From Clostridium homopropionicum DSM 5847 (GTDB taxonomy: Bacteria; Bacillota; Clostridia; Clostridiales; Clostridiaceae), in NCBI RefSeq assembly GCF_001263795.1, contig NZ_LHUR01000022.1, forward strand, positions 62,001 to 126,000: a stretch of DNA of 64,000 nucleotides. The letters run 5' to 3'. Below are positions 63,301-64,000 of the stretch, one piece after another. The notes beneath the pieces were generated by a model that saw nothing but the letters and a program-made list of their open reading frames with translations, made no database searches and was not told the origin of the DNA. Numbering within the stretch: the stretch's first letter is position 1; the number at the start of each line of letters is the position of its first letter. The position numbers and the translations under genes were made by a program.

Positions 63301-64000
63301 AAATAAAAGCTGAGATCTATTTGAAAGTACAGCTAAAGGAGTATCATTTCCCATGGATCCCAAAGGTTCTTTTCCATTTTCAGCCATATATTTTAGGATA
63401 ACATCTAAATCTTCTAAAGTATATCCAAAAGCTTGTTGTTTTTCTTTTATATCTTCTTGATTTGAAACTGTACCATTATCTACACTTTGGAAATCGTCAA
63501 GAGTAAGTTTCTTTCTGTCTAATATTTCTTTATAAGGCTTCTCTTGTGAAAGCATTTTAGTAATTTCATCGCTATAGAAGATTTTGCCAACACTTGGGTC
63601 AACTAATAGCATTTTTCCAGGCTCTAATCTTCCTTTTTTAGCTATTTCTTCTGGAGTAAATTGAAGTACTCCTAGCTCAGATGCCATAACCATGAATCCA
63701 TTTTTTGTTATAACATATTTTGCAGGTCTTAATCCGTTTCTATCAAGAGTTGCTCCTATTTTTTCTCCGTCTGTAAAGAATACTGCAGCTGGTCCATCCC
63801 AAGGCTCAACTAAAGAAGCGTGATATTCATAAAAAGCTCTTTCTTCTTCAAACATAAATTGATTATTCTTCCAAGCTTCTGGAATTAACATTCTCATTGC
63901 ATGTACGTTACTTCTTCCATCTAAAGTAAGAAGTTCGAAAACATTATCTAAAGAGGAAGAGTCACTTCCACTGTAGTTTACTATTGGGAATAATTTAGAA
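60334..64000 (-). CDS. gltB: Glutamate synthase large subunit, 5' end outside window
   Basis: The open frame runs from the window edge (first full codon at 63999) to the stop at 60334, about 1222 codons of a roughly 1500-aa protein. Missing is the first part of the class II glutamine amidotransferase domain with its catalytic Cys; its C-terminal end is present (GATLDRNGLRPAKYVIT). Then come the central domain, the FMN domain with CTGAMSLGSISREAHE and GKSNSGEGGED, the [3Fe-4S] cysteines CTLLRKCHCNTCDMG, and the C-terminal beta-helix (SGGIAFVYDEASG). An internal ATG at 63897 is not the true start because the same frame continues upstream. It forms an operon with gltD. Confidence 0.97.
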   Translation of the reverse strand, partial: SKLFPIVNYSGSDSSSLDNVFELLTLDGRSNVHAMRMLIPEAWKNNQFMFEEERAFYEYHASLVEPWDGPAAVFFTDGEKIGATLDRNGLRPAKYVITKNGFMVMASELGVLQFTPEEIAKKGRLEPGKMLLVDPSVGKIFYSDEITKMLSQEKPYKEILDRKKLTLDDFQSVDNGTVSNQEDIKEKQQAFGYTLEDLDVILKYMAENGKEPLGSMGNDTPLAVLSNRSQLLFAYFRQLFAQVTNPPIDPIREGVVMSLMNFIGAQENILNKEETDQPFIEIERPVLSNNEINKIKAIQTKEFKSTIIPITFKADNGIEGFKEALNLICERASKRIEEGYNILILSDKKVDSYEAAIPSLLALSAVHHHLIKQKTRTKVSLIVETGEARETTHCALLIGYGATALNPYLAIDTVENMFDEGGIEAQSKEKAVENYINAICKGLLKILSKMGICTVQSYHGAQIFEALGLSEEFIDKYFEGTTSRIGGVGEEVIAEEVLARHKKAYNILRKPQNELEVGGLYAWRKDGEIHLFNPETIYKLQLATRTNNYEVYKDYAKHINNQGTNLCTIRGLFKFKKGNSIPLEEVEPVSEIVKRFCTGAMSLGSISREAHETIAIAMNRLGGKSNSGEGGEDKVRFGVDSNGDSKRSAIKQVASARFGVTTNYLVNADELQIKVAQGAKPGEGGHLPGKKVDEYIGRMRHSTPGIDLISPPPHHDIYSIEDLAQLIYDLKSVNPASRISVKLVAEAGVGTVAAGVAKAHADVILISGHDGGTGAAPLSSIRNAGIPWEIGLSETHQVLLLNNLRSRVRLQTDGQLKTGKDVVVAALLGAEEFGFATTALVILGCTLLRKCHCNTCDMGIATQDPELRTCFKGKPEYIINFFTFIAQEVREYMAQLGFRTMNEMIGRIDKIEVEEAIDHWKANGLDLSNILFKPDMPKRIKPYCVIAQDHGIDKALDHHLIQIAKPALESKKPVRGSFEIKNIDRTVGAMLSGEIAKAYGENGLPEDTIVFNFKGSAGQSFGAFGAKGLTLVLEGDANDYVGKGLSGAKLIVKLPKESKLKAEENSIAGNTILYGACDGELYVNGIVGERFAVRNSGAAAVVEGVGDHCCEYMTGGTVVVIGNTGRNFGAGMSGGIAFVYDEASGIEAKCTEEMLEIFDLDDIEDEELVHKLITNHLNYTASERAKAILDNWEENKSKFKKIIPTAYKAILEKNKKMEKIS

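Overview
The window looks like a chromosomal segment of a low-GC, endospore-forming Firmicute, most likely Clostridium in the broad sense. The supporting signs are AT-rich DNA, strong AGGAGG-type ribosome binding sites, WhiA, RapZ and YvcK together, a B. subtilis-like acpS/ydcC/alr/ndoAI/ndoA block, a clostridial-type ferredoxin, and a split transketolase. No species can be named from the sequence alone. Two genes are cut by the window edges: a sensor histidine kinase at the left and gltB at the right.

About 1-44.4 kb is compact core genome, almost all on the minus strand. From the left it holds: a SAM-riboswitch-controlled O-acetylhomoserine sulfhydrylase; asnA; a rapZ-yvcK-whiA-CBS/hotdog regulator operon; uvrC-PHP-murB; a FHA/FtsW/PBP elongation or sporulation wall module; uvrB-uvrA; ftsE-ftsX-ctpA-PDZ; a YitT protein; the two transketolase subunits; the acpS-nnr-lipoprotein-alr-antitoxin-mazF block; two unknown genes; a CstA-family transporter beside its probable LytS/LytR-type two-component system; the plus-strand sdaAB-sdaAA serine dehydratase; and sbcD-sbcC.

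About 44.4-50.6 kb is an accessory island unlike its surroundings: small genes in both orientations, decayed genes and structured intergenic DNA. Its cargo is a VanZ-like protein, a membrane HExxH protein broken by an in-frame TGA, a 61-aa protein, a NUDIX hydrolase, an intact and a decayed copy of a two-gene 'MKW protein + retropepsin-like protease' module, a truncated histidine phosphatase, a GNAT remnant, an AbrB antitoxin with a truncated PIN toxin, and a complete Phd/ParE-type toxin-antitoxin pair. Two intergenic elements of about 177 nt (46997-47172 and 47954-48131) share similar ends and a core hairpin in which one base pair changes on both sides. Together with recurring boundary motifs this suggests a cassette-like, integron-reminiscent island with no integrase visible here. 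I consider this the most interesting part of the window.

About 50.5-58.8 kb is mixed accessory and housekeeping DNA: a D-2-hydroxyacid dehydrogenase with an AEC transporter, a lipoprotein, an unlisted small TTG-start gene, a NimA-like flavoprotein, a FUSC/ArAE exporter, a ferredoxin, several small clostridial proteins and a MEMO-AMMECR1 fusion protein. The window closes with gltD and most of gltB (NADPH-type glutamate synthase). A 126-nt hairpin-ended repeat occurs twice (11429-11554 and 32107-32231) in the core part. No rRNA, tRNA, CRISPR array, transposase or integrase was seen.
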